DNA of 64,000 bases from Heterohyrax brucei. Lineage: Eukaryota > Chordata > Mammalia > Hyracoidea > Procaviidae. A program made the position numbers and the translations under genes. Shown here in pieces: positions 11,531 through 23,610 of the stretch (position 1 is the stretch's first letter; the number at the start of each line of letters is the position of its first letter). Under the pieces are notes generated by a model, which was not told the origin of the DNA, did no database searches, and was given only the letters and a program-made list of their open reading frames with translations. The stretch covers positions 137,482,833 to 137,546,832 of the forward strand of contig CM053141.1 in assembly GCA_028571685.1 (NCBI GenBank). The letters are read 5' to 3'.

Positions 11531-12416
11531 ACAACTTATCAGCCACTGTTTCCCTGGTGAATGGTTCATAGATAACCAGCTCTAACATTTCCTCTTAAGA
11601 GCTTCGTACTTTTTTGAGACTTTTGTCTAACTGTCCTTTCCCTAAATTCCAATGCCTGTATTCTTACTAGATTCTTTGTTCTGTAATCCTAATGCTTTCA
11701 GCATAAAACCCATAAGCTACATTAATTGGACAATGAGTTAGTACTTTGTAAGGGGCAAGTTCCATTTCATTGTAGTAACAACAAAAATAGAAACCCCAAT
11801 TAATTTACTGGGTTTTCTGACACAAATCCAAATGGGGAATTTATGTAGTCCAGTCCAGAAATCTTATGATCATATTTTGGGATCTCCACTTTGTTTTAGC
11901 ATGCATGTCATGAATTCAAGAAAACTTATTGAACATTTTCAGTGCTCTAGGAATTTATTCCCACAGAGATGAATAAATATATTCTTCACGAGCAATAAAT
12001 TGACAGATTAGTGGCTAAACAAATTAAAATACATACTATTAAATATTATACAGTAACTGATACACTTGGTGAGAAGTCCCTGAAACAGTAAGTGAAAATC
12101 TCTGATTAACTTCCTTTCTCATAGGAGTAATGGGTATCTGGGATTGTTCACCTGCCCATAATGGAGCACAACGTACAGGTAAAAATTAATAAGAAGACCT
12201 CAGTAGATGTGTGTATTGTATAAAGTGCACAGAAATGGGTATAGATTGTTATCTTTCATCACCTAATGCAAGTACTCATTCCTTTCACTGAAGAAAGTGA
12301 GAGGGTGCCAGTATCACTGAGAAACTTACGGGTATTTGCCCTCTTCAGTCTAGATTGAAGGAAAAATGATGTCTCTTTTCACAATGGAAAATCACTATTC
12401 TTAATTACCCCAGATA
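11531..12416. other. Non-coding DNA, no feature recognised
   Basis: Unique-looking sequence. Nothing supportable as gene or repeat. Confidence 0.5.
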
Positions 12417-12730
12417 TTAATCCTTCCTCAGAAGCAGAACCAATTAACTCAAGGAGAGTCTTGATTTCCTTGAAGAAGATCTAAAATACCTCAAATTTGT
12501 ATAATGAGAATTTCCTTGATTTGCCTCAAAGAAACTTACTCCCACTTACCCTGAGTCACTGTTCACCAGAAAAAGGAATACTCATATCTTTCAAAGACTA
12601 TTAGATGCAGGTCAGAGTTAACCAAAACGTCCATCATAACAATTCTGGTATAGACAGAGATCAGGAGGTCAGGTGATAGAGTTTCAGCTGCAATCTAAGT
12701 TGCAGCAGGTACGATGAGTCCACAGACTCA
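12417..12730. repeat. Left arm of a 0.3-kb inverted repeat
   Basis: Nearly nine in ten bases match the reverse complement of 14790-15103. Shared exact strings include 'ctcaaatttgtataatgaga' and 'ggaggtcaggtgatagagtt'. The arms flank about 2.06 kb, most of it the 3' two-thirds of a minus-strand RTE element. The right arm lies inside that element. Confidence 0.85.
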
Positions 12731-12814
12731 CGAAGACTAGCTGGCAGAGTCATCACTTTAGTTCTGTAACCTGTGGGGTAGGATATGGATGCTCTTGTTG
12801 TTAGTTGCTGTCAG

Positions 12815-15800
12815 TTAGTTCTGACTCATAGAGACTCTGTGCCCCAGAAAATGAAACGGTGCCTTGTCCTGTGCCATCCTCTCAATTGTTGCTATATCTG
12901 AGCTCATTGTTGCAACCACTGTGTCAATCCATCCTGTTGAGGGTCTTCCTCTTTTTTGCTGACTTTTCATTTCACCAAGCACGATGTCCTTATTCAAGGC
13001 CTGCTTCTTCTTGACAGCATGTCCAAAGTATGTTACATATATTACCATCTTTCCTTCTAAGAAGCCTCAGGTTGTACTTCTTCCAAGACAGATTTGTTTT
13101 TTGTTTTTTTTTGGCAGTTAATGCAATATTCAATATTCTTCACTGACACCACAACTCAAAGATGTCAGTTCTTCTCCAGTATTCCTTCTTCACTGTCCAG
13201 CTTTCACAGACATATCAGGCAACTGAAAATACCTTGGTGTGGGTCAGACACATCTTAGTCTTCAAGGCAATATCTTTGCTTTTCAACATGTCAAAGAGTT
13301 GTTCTGCAGCAGACTTGCTCAGTGTGATGTGTCTTTTGATTTCTTGACTGCTGCCTCCATGGATGTTGACTGGGGAACAAAGTAAAATGACATCCTTGAC
13401 AAATTCTTACTTTTCTCCATTTATCATTATGTTGCTTACTGGTCCAATTATGAGTATTTTTGTTTTCTTTATGTTCATGTGTAGTCCGTACTGAAGGCTG
13501 TGATCTTTGATCTTTATTAGTAAGTGTTTCAAGTCCTCTTACAGCAAGCAAGACTGTGTCATCTGCATATCACAGGTTGTTAATAAGTTTCCCTCCAATC
13601 CTGATGCCCTGTTCTATTTCATACAGTCCAGCTTCTTGACTTATTGGCTCAGCATACAGACTGAATAAATATGGTAAAAGGATACAGAAATGACACACAC
13701 CTACCCTGACTAAATGATATAGTGTTCCCTTGTTCTGTTCGAACAGTTTCTTATTGATCCATGTACAGAGTCCTCACGAGCACTACTAAGTGTTCTGGAA
13801 TTCCCATTCTCTTACAATGTTTTTCATAACCTGTTACTATCCACACAGCTGAAAATCTTAGCATAGTCAATAAAACACGGGTAAATATCTCTCTGGTATA
13901 CTCTGCTTTTAGCCAGCATCCATCTGACATCAGCAATGATATCCCTGGTTCCTCATTCTCTTCTGAATCCACCTTGATTTTCTAACAGTTCCCTATCTAT
14001 ATACTCCTGCAACCACTTCTGAATGATCTTCAACATAATGTTGTTTTCGTATGATGTTAATGGTACTTTTCAACAATTTCAATATTACACGGACCTCTTC
14101 CAGTCAACTGGCCAAGTATCAGTCTTCCCAATTTCTTGGCACAGGCAAGTGAGACCTTCCAGTGCTTCATCCATTTGTTGAAACATCTCGATTGGTATCT
14201 TAGGAGTTTCCAGAGCCTTGTTTTTCAATAATGCCTTCAGGGCAGCTTGGACTTCTCCCTTCAGTGCCATCAGTTCCCAATCATATATCATCTCCCGAAA
14301 TGGTTGAATGGTGACCTATTTTATTTTATTTTATTGGTACAGTGTTCTGTGTATTCCTTCCATCTTGTTTTGATGCTTCCTATGTTGCTTAATATTTTCT
14401 CCATAGAATTCTTCACTATTGCAACACAGTTCTTTCAAGTTGGGAAATTCTGAGTGTGTTCTTCCCTTCTAGTTGTCTATCTCCAGGTCTTTGGACACGT
14501 CATTATAATACTTTACTTTTTCTCTTCAAGAGACCCTATGAAATCTTCTATTTGGCTCTTTTACTTCATTTTTCCTTTTTTGTTAGCTACTCCACAGGCA
14601 AGAATAAGTCTCAGAGTCTCTTCTGACATTCATTTAGGTCTCTTCTTTCTGTCCTGTCTTTTTAATTAACTCTCATTTTCTTTATGTGTGATGTCCTTGA
14701 TGTCATTCATCAACTTGTCTAGTCTTCAGTCACTAGTGTACAACATGTCAAATCTATCTTGAGATGGTCTCTAAATTCAGATGAGATATACTCAAGGACT
14801 CATTGTACCCACTGTGACTTAGATTACAGCTGAAACTCTATCACCTGACCTCCTGATCTCAGTCTATATCAGAGTCATTATGATGGACATTTTGGTTAAC
14901 TCTGACCTGCATCTAACAGCTTTGAAAGACATCAGTGTTCCTTTTTCTGGTGAACAGTGACTCAGGATAAGTGGGAGTAGGTTTCTTTGAGGCAAATCAA
15001 GGAAATTCTCATTATACAAATTTGAGATATTTTAAGTCTTCCTTAAGGAAACCAAGCATCTCCTTCAGTTAATTGGTTCTGCTTCTGAGGAGGTATTAAA
15101 GAACTTTGATTCTCTTCAAGTTCTAATTTGTTTGTTTGTTTCAACTTGAACTTGCATACAAGTAATTGATCTGATCCTCAGTTGGTCCCTGTCCTTGCTC
15201 TGACTAATGATATTGAGCTTTTTCCATTGCCTCTTTACACAGCTATAGCAGACTTGATTACAGTGGATTATATCTGGTGAAGTGCACGTGTAAAGTCAAC
15301 ATTTATGCTGGTAGGAAAAAGTATTTGCAATGATGAAGTTATTAGTCTTGCAAAATTCAATCTATCATATGTTCTCTAGCATTGTATCCATCACCAAAGC
15401 CATATTTTCCAACTACTGATACTTCTTTGTTTCCGATTTTCTAATTCCAGTCACCAGTAATTGTCAATGTATTCTGATTCAATGTTCAATCAATCTCAGA
15501 CTTCAGAAGCTGGTAAAAATCTTCAGTTTCTTCATCTTGCCTTAGCAATTGGTGTATAAATCTGAATAACAGCTGTATTAACTGGTCTTCCTTGTAAGCA
15601 GGTGGACATTACCATATCACTGACAGCATTGTATTTCAGGATAGATCTTGAAATAAAGAACATTTGACAAGGAATGTAATGCCATTCCTTGTAAAGTTGG
15701 CATTCCCTGCATAGTAGACCATAGGATTGTCTGGTTCAAAATGAATAATTCCAGTCCATTTCAGCTACTAATGCCTAGAATATCAATTTTTATGTCTTGC

Positions 15801-15830
15801 ATTTCTTTTTTGATTATTTCCAACTTTCCT
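12815..15830 (-). pseudogene. Decayed RTE endonuclease-reverse transcriptase
   Basis: Read on the minus strand from high to low coordinates. Near 15750 'ILGIS…NGLE' is the early endonuclease region and near 15580 'GRPVNTAVIQIYTPIAKAR' is the endonuclease core. At 14085-14291 'EVQAALKALLKNKALETPKI' and 'LTCLCQEIGKTDTWPVDWKR' form the RT entry region. At 13751-13972 a decayed palm region has 'MGIPEHLVVLVRTLYMDQ'. At 12815-13048 the C-terminus includes 'FGHAVKKKQALNKDIVLGEM', then 'KRGRPSTGWIDTVVATMS'. The frame is interrupted throughout; no active site can be trusted, and no functional product is possible. Confidence 0.8.
14790..15103. repeat. Right arm of a 0.3-kb inverted repeat
   Basis: Inverted partner of 12417-12730, lying within the RTE body between its endonuclease and RT regions. 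Similarity stops sharply at both ends (about 14797 and 15103). Confidence 0.85.
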
Positions 15831-15839
15831 AGAGTCATA

Positions 15840-16372
15840 CGAGGTCCAACAATTCAGTCTATGAACTTAATTGTTCTAAGTACTACATACGTCATTGCTG
15901 AATATCACTACCATCACCTTCAAAGTACTCCCTTTGGGAAGCTGTGTAATGATATCAGTGCCTAGTTCACACTTCAAAGCAATTTTGGACCTCGTTCTGG
16001 AATGGCCATTGCGCACAGCGGCAAGGTGGCACGTTCACGAACTTCACTTCATAGTGTCTGTAAGGCAGTTTTTAACCAGTAAATAAATAACTGTATCGGA
16101 ACACCCTCCCTATCTACCTGATCTCTCCCCCAATTACTTTTTTTTTTACCTTAAAATAAAGGAAATATTGAAAGGAAGACATTTATGATGACACCCAGGA
16201 CATCAAGGGTAACAGGACAACAGCTTCCAAAACTGTTTTGAAGGGTGGACTAGGTGCTGGCTTCAGTGCGTCGTTTCCCAAGAGGAGTGCCTGATGACTG
16301 TAGGGATATTCAGCTATGGGGTGTGTAGCACATTTTCTAGGATGAGTTGGCAAACTTAATTGGCAGACCTCG
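15840..16372 (+). mobile_element. Mariner-derived foldback element, copy 2
   Basis: Bounded by TA on both sides (15838-15839 and 16373-16374). Left end 'cgaggtccaacaattcagt' and right end 'aacttaattggcagacctcg' are inverted counterparts. Homologous to 8597-9151 throughout, including the residual transposase stretch 'aaggaaatattgaaaggaag' and inverted arms of about 150-165 bp. Inserted into the RTE, whose 5' leader resumes after 16374. Two copies with the same organisation imply transposition as a non-autonomous family, not one-off damage. Confidence 0.85.
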
Positions 16373-16800
16373 TACTTTGTACATTGCAGATTTTCATTAT
16401 TAATAGATGCATATGGTTGTATCTTCACATTTTGAGTCATGCCACTTCAGCAAATGAAGGCCCTGAAAGTTTGACTCCGTTTACAACACTAAGGTCAACT
16501 CTAGTTTGAGAAGGCAACTCTTCTCCAGCGATATTTTGAGTCCCCTCCAACCTAATGGGACTGGTCTTTTGGCACTACATCAATGTTCCTCTGCTATTCC
16601 TATGGTTTTCACTGGCTAAATCTTCTCAGACATGAATCAGCTGGCTCTTCTTTCTAGCCCATCTTCATCTGGAAGCTCAGCTGGACTCTGTCCACCACAG
16701 ACAACCCTGCTAGTATTTGCATACCAGTGGTATAGCTTCCAGCAGCACAGCAAAACGCAAGCCCCCGAGGTACAACAAGCTGACAGATGCAGGGAGGGTT

Positions 16801-17904
16801 ATTACGGAAGAACAAATAGAACCCTTTGAAATTATCTCCCTCTCTTGTTGATAGAAAACGTTAATTACAACCAATGCCACATTCTAGGTATGACTTCAGA
16901 AATTCATTCCACCCTCAGGGAATTAAAGAACTCATGTATGTTGGCCTCCATCATATATAACTGCTCAACTTGTGGATATATCCCCTGCAAAATCTGGATG
17001 AATTAGAGCATTAGAGAGAATGTCTTTACCTGGATAAAGCATCTCAGTCTCTGTCACTTGGCATGCAACTTTTAATCTGTAGTTTTGTTTATTCCCATCC
17101 CCATCAGCTAAAAAGGATTAAAAGTTTGCATTCACATGAGATAAACATCACTGCCTTGCCCCAGGTCTTTGTTAATTCTCATGTTTCCTGTCACGACATA
17201 GCTCAATTGTCTTGACCTTACGCAGACCATCTTGCAGGTCTAGTCTATTGATCATATCAATAAAAAAGAACAAGTAAGGGGACACTCCGATACGAAACAC
17301 TGCACATCAAGGACTAGCGATACACCTTACAACGATACAAAGTCCTGCCTCATCTAGGCATTGAAGGGAACTGGTAGTGTGGGAATGCTATGATATCCCC
17401 TTTGAGGTAATGGACAAGTTACTGTACTTTGAGCCACCAACCACTTACAGATGTTTTCTCACTACATGAATGTGAGACTGCTACCTGGACATTTCTTAAT
17501 TCTAAAAACATCAGAACAACAATCAAAACAAGAATAATTAACTGCTAGCTGTGTGGAAATAATATTATTTAAAATGTGTGGTTGGAACATGAAAGATCCA
17601 TCAGGAAAGAGTCTTGACACTTTTTTGCTTGCTTATGCCTCTGAAAAAGAGGGTAGTTCTAAAATTTTTTACACTGGCAACTACACATTTTTGGAAGTTG
17701 AATTATTCACAAATGATACAATTTTTTCCACATTTGTATTTCATTTACCTATTTTAAACATAGTTTCCCAAAACCTTGGATCTGTTCATTCAATTTATAG
17801 AATATCTCTATTGTATAACCTAACAGGAAGAGTCAGTCCACATTGTCAAATAACACTGTAACAAAATGTCTAACTGATACATGGCCTCCCACTGGCAAAT
17901 CCAC
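16801..17904. other. Non-coding DNA, unrecognised
   Basis: No repeat identified. Contains the 102-codon frame 17553-17861, which has no recognised motif, no splice or promoter context, and AT-driven composition. Judged non-coding. Confidence 0.5.
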
Positions 17905-18069
17905 ACCAAAAACTAAAACTCACTGTCATTGATCCATTTCTGACTTACAGGGACCCTTTAGCACAGAATAGAACTGCTCTATAGTTTTCTAAGGATACCT
18001 GGTAGATCTGAACTGCCAATCTTTTGGTTAGCAGATATAGCACTTAACCACTATGCTACCAGGGTTCCC
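17905..18069 (-). mobile_element. AfroSINE
   Basis: Reverse copy with A-rich left end ('accaaaaactaaaactcac', the complement of the T-rich SINE tail), then 'tagaactgctctatagtttt' and 'gaactgccaatcttttggtt', ending at 'ctatgctaccagggttcc'. Confidence 0.9.
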
Positions 18070-18789
18070 AGTCATATCCTTTCTAAATTTCAATTCTAAC
18101 ACAGATGGGTGGATGGATGGATGGAGGCATATACAGTCATGCAGAATTTCTTGACCTGCATTTATTGTCAGGACAAAATAAGGTTTTATCCCTTTCATTA
18201 GTACCGTAGGAATCCCTCTTTACTTTGCTATAATAAGTCTTTTTCTCAAAAGAATGAATTTAAGAGCTATTTCTTTGTTAGGGATGAGAGCTTTGCTTTT
18301 CACCAGCAGGCACAACAGCAGTAAGATTCAGAAAGGATGTCAATCATATCTCTCATTTATAAAATAAGGGAAAGGCAATTTTGGAAAGAGAAATGGGAAA
18401 GAACACTCAAATTTTCAGGGGTCTTTTCAGGTAGCCAAGAGAAAGATGAAGGAAAAGCAAAGTTTTAATGAAAGAAAAATAGCATTAACTGACTCCAAAT
18501 GTAGAGCCAAAAGAAGTCTCCTGGTATCTCAAGTTTGGAGTTAAAAGACTGTATTCTAGTTTGAGATTTATTAGTACCAGGTATTTGATTTCCATTAAAT
18601 GTCTTAATATTCCTAAGGTGGCTTAGGTTTTCATCTATAAAAGGGAGATGCTATCTCCACCACTTCACTGATGATTAAAACAGACAATTTATGTAAAGAT
18701 GTTATAAATTTAAAAAACTTATGCAACTGCTAGAAAATATTGTTATAAAAGATTCATCTTTAACATGCAGGGAAATAATCATTTGTTTT
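18070..18789. other. Unique DNA with a short GGAT tract and a possible MIR
   Basis: A (GGAT)n microsatellite occupies about 18107-18126. At 18535-18710 'ggttttcatctataaaaggg' is the conserved phrase of a forward MIR SINE, but the rest is very decayed. No coding region. Confidence 0.45.
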
Positions 18790-18800
18790 AAAAATTACCA

Positions 18801-19012
18801 CAATGTACTGGAGGAAGGGGAGTGGGTGGAGAGGAAGGCATATGAGATTTTTGGAAGGATAAGACATGTAGGGAGCAGAGAAGAAGTGTTCGCTGTCATG
18901 AGGCAGGGAGAGCAGCGGAAGCTGCTTATAGGTGGGATTGTAAATTTATATAGGAATGTACATTTTCATTCAATCATAATTAAAAAAGAGAACATTTAAA
19001 AAATAAATAAAT
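18801..19012 (+). mobile_element. 5'-truncated L1 3' end
   Basis: About 210 bp of L1 3'UTR ('gcagggagagcagcggaagc', 'gtaaatttatataggaatgt', 'ttcattcaatcataatt') ending in an A-rich tail. Target-site duplication 'aaaaattacca' at 18790-18800 and 19013-19023. Same 3'UTR subfamily as the copies at 32873, 40602, 52968 and 57343. Confidence 0.85.
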
Positions 19013-19023
19013 AAAAATTACCA

Positions 19024-20460
19024 TGATGCATAGAGGGTCAATTTCTCAGTCCCTGTGTTTAGTTATTCTAGGAAAGTAGGAATGTGCCAGCATCATTTGC
19101 ACCCAGTCAGCTCTATCGATGCTGTTATCTGGTCACAAGTTTGCCTATCCAACTTGGCATCACCACTTTTCTAATAAGGCAGTACATATCAAAAGCCTAC
19201 ATTTGCTAAGAGGTCATGGAGGACACATTGAAAAGAAAGATCAAAGGCCAGACTGAACTGGGCATGAAACAGAAAATAAGCTATTTGAACAAAGAAACAA
19301 TAATATTTGGCCTTTATCTGGAAATGCTTTCATGTCCAGAGGGCCTGTTTTTCTTAAATAAAATGCAGCTGTATTTTATGTTCCCTTTTCTTGGACATTA
19401 TATGCTGGCAAACAGATAAGCCACAGAGAAGATGTGGTGGAGAAAGAAAGAGACACTCAAAAATAAAACCCAGAAAACACAACTACAAAACAGCCTGATG
19501 GCTTTGCCCTTTTCGGAGCCTAGACAGGTACCTCATTTGCCAAGAGAGACTTCTCCTCGCTTCCTAATTAAAGGCAATCAAAGCACACTGGCTGGCCATC
19601 TTGTCTAATTTAAAAACTATCATATCAAGTGATAACTGCTAATAACTACCAATATTACACAGCATGAAAATGAAGGTCAAATGTTATAGCTTGTGCATCA
19701 AATAATGTTCAGGATCTAAGTAACTTTTAACAGGGGAAACTTCGGCTTATCTTAAAATTCTTTATTCAAAAAATGCACTCCAGAGGCAACAATTTCTGTA
19801 TATAACGGGGAAATACTTGTGAAAGCAGCACTACACACTGTAGCTGCGACATGGAGCACACACAGCCCACATTTTCTGATGTCCAGTAGTAGTGATCATC
19901 CTGTCATTACCGATGCCTTCTTTCTTACCTTTCAGCGCTGTGGCACTTTGTATGGTAGAGGCCATCATTATGAAGTTCATCACCCAGATATCATCTTTCC
20001 CTTCACTGTCAAAACTTCACCAAAGAATTCTCCCAAAGAGGACAAAATTGTTTATCAATGACAAAATTACAAAATGCTAATATTCTGCATGGACCATATA
20101 ATAACAATAAAAACAAACTAGATTTTTTATATTTAAATGTTCCTCTCCAGAAGACTACACCTGTGAACGCTAAGAAGACCACAGGGTCCTTTTTCAATGT
20201 CATTCATACTACAGTGTTTTGGGCTTTCCCATAGTTCTGTTTTATTAATTTGCCTACACTCATTGTTGAAGAAAACTGTTGTTCACAACCCAAGATAACT
20301 TTCCCCATCATTTGGTACCTGTAATTTGGTATTTCTAATTCTATGATAGATAACATACTTGGGTACTGTGGTTGTGGATGGTCCTAATTAGAATCTAAAT
20401 AGAGCTGAAGGGCATAGTGGTAAGTCATTGTCATTAACACCTACTTAATATGCTTTTTAG
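19024..20460. other. Non-coding DNA, unrecognised
   Basis: No repeat or credible exon seen. Overlapping 60-80 codon frames at 19819-20080 have no recognisable motif. Confidence 0.5.
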
Positions 20461-20650
20461 AGTCCCTGAGGGGTACAAATGGTTACTAGGCTTCTATCCT
20501 TAGCCTGAAGGATCTACCCAGGGGTGCCTCAGATAAAAGACTCAGAGATCCACTTCTGAAATATCAGCCATTACATCCCCCGATGGAGCACAATTCTACT
20601 CTGACACAGATAGGTTCACCTTGAGTTGGAGTTGACTTGAGGACAACTGG
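20461..20650 (+). mobile_element. AfroSINE, long variant
   Basis: Starts 'agtccctgaggggtacaaat' and includes 'atccacttctgaaatatcag', 'gatggagcacaattctactc' and 'gagttggagttgacttgagg'. It differs from the short AfroSINE by an extra central module that resembles part of the RTE leader. Confidence 0.8.
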
Positions 20651-21613
20651 CAAGATAACGTATAAACGACTTTGTCTTATCTGCTTTGTGAGTAAGGCCA
20701 GGGGAATGGAGTATCTTAATTCTGGTGGAAAAGACAAACGTGCTAGAATTTAAAGAAGACTTGTTCAAAGGGATGAAGTTGTGGAATCTGGGTGATCAAC
20801 AGAGTCTGGAAAGTCAGATATAGGAGCACTACTGGAAGTGAAGATATAAAGAAAGAGAGCTTAGAGATCCTCACAGCTACATCCCAGCTGTGCATCAGAT
20901 TATCTTTGTAACCAGTTGTATCCACCACCTCTATCTGATACAGGCAATTTCCTGGAAACTCAAATAATGACTGAAACGGACCTCAGAAATCCTGACCAAA
21001 TGCTTCTACCTCAAGGTAGCTTGTAAAACACTGATGTCTACAATGTTAGTGAGATGCTCAGTTACCACCATTGAGGGATGAAGGGAAAGGAAGCCTTTCA
21101 ATATGCCCACAGAGAAACCATGCATCCTGGCACACAAGGAAGGCTATATTTTGCTGATACAATCTTCTTGTTTTACAGATGAGAAAAGATCATATGAAGG
21201 AGCAGTGGCAAGACAAGGACCCAGGCTTCTGAGATCTGAGGCCAGTGCTCTTTCTCAGGCACCACATAACCCTCCAAAGGTTTTAAAAACTCCCTATTCC
21301 TTCAGACAAATTTCTCTCAACAAAACTAAATGCAGGTGGAAAGAAGACATGAATCCTGGCAAATGACTCCTACATAGTTGGTGGTGCTTATCTGAGACAT
21401 CTCCTAACAGAAATCACTAAAGTATCTCAACCTATATCTAAACTCCCTGGTGTGTTTTACATTTACAATGCTGAACTGAAAATAGTTGCAATAAACTGGG
21501 TCATTCCTGATGCCACCTGCCTCATTTATCAGTATACTAAGGGGAAGCCTTGGTTAAATTGTAGTATGAAGTACCTCTTGTGTACATACTACCCTGGAGA
21601 AGAACATTAAACT
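20651..21613. other. Unique DNA with a possible MIR fragment
   Basis: At 21170-21265 'ttttacagatgagaaaagat' and 'gacccaggcttctgagatct' fit an antisense MIR core. The 87-codon frame at 21103-21366 overlaps it and has no recognised product. Confidence 0.4.
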
Positions 21614-21780
21614 CAGTAGAGGGTCAGCAAAAAAAAAAACAGAAGACACTCAATAAGGTGCGGTGACACAGTGGCTCAAGCATAGCACCAGTTGTGACCA
21701 TGGTGCAGGACTAGGCAGCACTTCATTCTGTTAAACACAGTTCACAATGAGTTGGAACCAACTTGATGGCATCTAACAAT
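21614..21780 (+). mobile_element. RTE/BovB-type LINE, terminal fragment
   Basis: 'gtagagggtcagcaaaaa', 'ggtgacacagtggctcaagc', 'gcaggactaggcagcacttc', 'gagttggaaccaacttgatg' and the terminal 'catctaacaat' mark the last ~165 bp of RTE on the plus strand. Confidence 0.85.
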
Positions 21781-22330
21781 AAATATAAAGTCAAGATGTT
21801 CTAAAGCCTCACTTACTTGCAGTGCAGACTATACTTTCAGAAAACGTCACAGCCCTTATGAAAAATACAATTATAGTGTCAGAATAAGCCACTCAACACT
21901 CACACCCGGAAGAGAGTTCACACTACATGTGATTACCACCTCTCAGCCATGTTGTCTCCCAAAAGAAAAGTCTCACAGAATGAGGCTCAGAGAAGGTCCT
22001 TTATATGACAGTACTTTGAAAAGTGTTGAAGAATTATATAGCTGTAAAGGATTATCATCACTTCTAGTAAGAATAAAGAGGTTAAAATCCCCATCAGTAA
22101 ATACAGTACAATGTTTTTCATTTTCTTCTAGTAGCTCTTTCTCATACTCAAGCCTATTCTCTCACTCTTCTAGTTAATGATTTTTTTTCTTTGTCTCCTT
22201 GGACAATAGAGTTCTAAAATGCAACATTTGAAAAGCAAATTCTCTTACTCAGCTCTCTGACTTCATAAATGAGGATACTAACAAGAGTTAGGGCCACAAA
22301 CAGAAATGTCTATGAGGGCTGATGTTTTAA
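21781..22330. other. Non-coding DNA, unrecognised
   Basis: No supportable feature. The Ser-rich 82-codon frame at 21929-22177 comes from a CT-rich tract. Confidence 0.5.
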
Positions 22331-22760
22331 CTACCATTGACTTGACTCCAACTCACGGTGACCTTGTATACAGCAGAACAAACCACTGCCCAGTCCTGCA
22401 TCATCTTGACAGTTAGCAGCATATCCAAGTTCACTGTTGTGGCTATTGTGCCAACCTGTCATTTGTGGGGCTTTCCTCACCATCACTGGCCCTCTCCTTC
22501 AAACATGATGTCCTCTTCTACCAACTGGCCCTTTCTGATGAAGTATGGAAAGTTGGAAAGTTGAAAAATTAGCCATAAGATTTTCGCTGGCTAATTTTTG
22601 GAAGTAGACAGCTAGGTCTTTCTTTCTTTTCTTAGTCTAGAAGCTCTACTGAGACCTGTCTACCACAGCTGACCCTGCTAGCACAGGTGCACTAGCAATA
22701 CACCTATCAGTACTGCAACAACACACAAATCACCACAGTATGGCAAATGGACAGAAAGAT
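22331..22760 (-). mobile_element. RTE deletion derivative (leader joined to 3' end)
   Basis: The left half is the complement of the RTE 3' end ('gacttgactccaactcacgg', 'cagcagaacaaaccactgcc', 'acatgatgtcctcttctacc'). From about 22580 it switches to the complement of the RTE 5' leader ('gagacctgtctaccacagct', 'gaccctgctagcacaggtgc'). The endonuclease and RT code between them is absent, so it is non-autonomous. Confidence 0.75.
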
Positions 22761-23610
22761 GATGAATAAGAGGTAGCAATGTAACACGAATAAGAGAATC
22801 AATCAAGTAAGAACAAATTTTCAGATCTTAGAAAACCAATAGAGCAAACAGATGATAAATACACATAAGCTCAGTTGTAGAAAGGCAATGGAGGGTGGGA
22901 GTCTGGAGAAGCATGGAGGATGCCAGCCCACCTGAAGGGAGCAGGTACCCAATTTTAACCTTGCAGAAATACAGATCCTTTGCTAGCTCGCTTGTCTGAA
23001 GACTGAAATTCAAATCCTTGTATCATGTCTCCTGATTTTAAAATTGTTGCAATGATTTTTAAACACTGAAGGGGAAGAAACAAACATCTGCAGGTCTCCT
23101 CCAGTTTTACAGCCTGCTGGTTAATGACCTATGGTCTTGGACATATGATTTCTAATCCTGTCTGCTTTTTTTAGCGCATCAGTTGACACTTTATAAAATA
23201 AGTTCAGTTCTGTGTGTTCACCACATGACCAACCAGCACATGCAATTTGACATCCTTATTTGTGTTACAGAAATATAAATGCAATGTTTCATTTCACCCA
23301 TACACTCCTCTAAACTTAATTTAGGATCAGTGCTGAGAAGGTGCTAGGACTGATACAGACTGCAACAGAAGAATAGCAGGAAACAGACTCAAGAGAAACT
23401 TGTACCTATGGTGCTCAGTTTTTTAAGATCATGAACAGCAGAGTGATCCAAGTTTGTATATAGAAGTATCAGATTTTAAATCATCAGTCAGAACTTCTTT
23501 CTAGGTAGCTAGATTTCCTTTTCTTGTTACTGTTTTTTTTTCCACTTTTATATTGTTTGAATTATTCTCCTGTAAACTCTTTCAAGTTCTCTGAGCTTTT
23601 AGACTACCAT
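22761..23610. other. Non-coding DNA, unrecognised
   Basis: No gene or clear repeat. Confidence 0.5.

Larger units (their letters stand above)
12794..16800 (-). mobile_element. Near full-length RTE/BovB-type LINE
   Basis: The most complete RTE copy here, about 3.5 kb after removing the 0.53-kb mariner insertion at 15840-16372. The 3' end is at 12794 ('cttgttgttagttgctgtca'). The 5' leader is at about 16400-16800; its reverse complement has 'atgcaaatactagcagggtt' and 'agccagtgaaaacc', found in two other RTE derivatives here. Endonuclease, linker, reverse transcriptase and C-terminal code are all recognisable but broken by many stops and shifts. RTE elements encode one polyprotein with an N-terminal AP endonuclease and a reverse transcriptase and use target-primed reverse transcription. 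Confidence 0.85.

Noticed and set aside
17553..17861. 102-codon open frame
   Set aside because: No recognisable motif, AT-driven composition, no neighbouring exon or promoter signal.
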